Assembly (NCBI GenBank): GCA_017437705.1
Contig: JAFRYJ010000012.1
Location: forward strand, 1 to 5,170
DNA from: Lachnospiraceae bacterium
GTDB taxonomy: Bacteria; Bacillota_A; Clostridia; Lachnospirales; Lachnospiraceae
Direction of reading: 5' to 3'
DNA length: 5,170 bases
Shown here: piece after piece, positions 4,814-5,170 of the stretch
Position numbering within the stretch: position 1 is the stretch's first letter
Layout: each line of letters starts with the position of its first letter
Program-made: the position numbers and the translations under genes
The notes under the pieces: model-generated
What the model saw: only the letters and a program-made list of their open reading frames with translations
The model's database searches: none
What the model was told of the DNA's origin: nothing

Positions 4814-5170
4814 ATGCCCGAGATCACGGAGATCCTTACACAGGATGTCTTAAATGACCATGAATACATAGTTTCGCTGCGGCGCTTTTTCCACATGCAT
4901 CCCGAGCTGGCGAGGGAAGAGTTTATCACCCAGCAGAGGATAGAGGAAGAACTGGACAATATAGGCATCGAGCATAAGCGGATCGCCGGAACAGGCGTAT
5001 ATGCTGAAATTAAGGGTGAGAGACCCGGCACAAAAACCATCGTTCTGCGTGCCGACATCGACGGTCTTCCCGTTGAGGAGACTAATGATGTTCCCTATAA
5101 GAGCCTTACACCCGGCCGAAAGCATGCCTGCGGACACGATGCCCACAACGCATCGCTTATCGGAGCAGCG
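4814..5170 (+). CDS. M20D-type amidohydrolase / metallopeptidase, N-terminal part (3' end outside window)
   Basis: The visible 119 residues are the start of a cytoplasmic zinc- or manganese-dependent amidohydrolase of peptidase family M20, subfamily D (the HipO/IAA-amino acid hydrolase/N-acetyl-diaminopimelate deacetylase group). These enzymes release an acyl group or amino acid from N-acylated amino acids or related amides. Motifs seen are LRRFFHMHPELAREE (22-36), the strand IVLRADIDGLPVEE (76-89) with D81, and HACGHDAHNASLIGAA (104-119), where C106 and H108 are the metal-binding pair typical of subfamily D. The start ATG 4814 has AAGAAGG (4798-4804) 9 nt upstream. The gene has its own predicted promoter and is not part of the met operon. 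The exact substrate cannot be told, because most of the enzyme is beyond the window. A link to methionine (deacylation of N-acyl-methionine) is only a guess from proximity. Confidence 0.92.
   Translation, partial: MPEITEILTQDVLNDHEYIVSLRRFFHMHPELAREEFITQQRIEEELDNIGIEHKRIAGTGVYAEIKGERPGTKTIVLRADIDGLPVEETNDVPYKSLTPGRKHACGHDAHNASLIGAA

Noticed and set aside
4756..5146. Two overlapping minus-strand frames at the right end
   Set aside because: They lie opposite the M20 gene, which has clear catalytic motifs on the plus strand. They are shadows.

Overview
The window looks like a chromosomal segment of a low-to-middle GC Gram-positive bacterium, most likely a Clostridia/Lachnospiraceae-type Firmicute. 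This is inferred from the strong GGAGG ribosome binding sites, two TTG starts, a short lipoprotein signal peptide, U-rich intrinsic terminators and the protein flavour; I could not run a taxonomic search. All convincing genes are on the + strand.

Layout. (1) Positions 1-436 hold the 3' end of mnmA (tRNA 2-thiouridylase). It is followed 22 nt later by a NagD-type HAD phosphatase gene (459-1235), probably in the same transcript. (2) The intergenic gap 1236-1381 carries a near-perfect dyad that fits a LysR-type regulator box of the MET-box form, and then a good sigma-A promoter (TTGACT-N17-TATTAT). The predicted leader is only about 20 nt, so there is no room for a SAM riboswitch. (3) Positions 1382-4419 form a D-methionine/L-methionine ABC importer operon: metN (ATPase with NIL domain), metI (permease, overlapping metN by 32 nt), metQ (lipoprotein receptor) and a small unrecognised three-helix membrane protein. 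An intrinsic terminator at about 4439-4487 closes the operon. (4) Positions 4420-4813 are non-coding but structured. They hold a consensus-like promoter (TTGAAC-N17-TATGAT), about 120 nt with two tandem 20-nt units containing C/U-rich anti-Shine-Dalgarno tracts, and a GAAA-loop terminator. Together these look like a small RNA gene. A GC-rich hairpin and a TATAAT promoter element for the next gene follow. (5) From 4814 the start of an M20D-type amidohydrolase/peptidase runs off the window.

The most striking observation is that metQ encodes a circularly permuted binding protein. After the signal peptide and lipobox the mature chain starts with the second lobe of a normal MetQ (the PNDPTNxGR region through to the normal C-terminus). 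An acidic linker follows, and only then comes the normal N-terminal lobe (KVGV... NAFQHKPYL... YSxKxxSLDxL). The chain stops exactly where the normal protein would cross into lobe 2. All family motifs are present, so the gene seems functional rather than broken. It keeps its place in an otherwise ordinary metNIQ operon.
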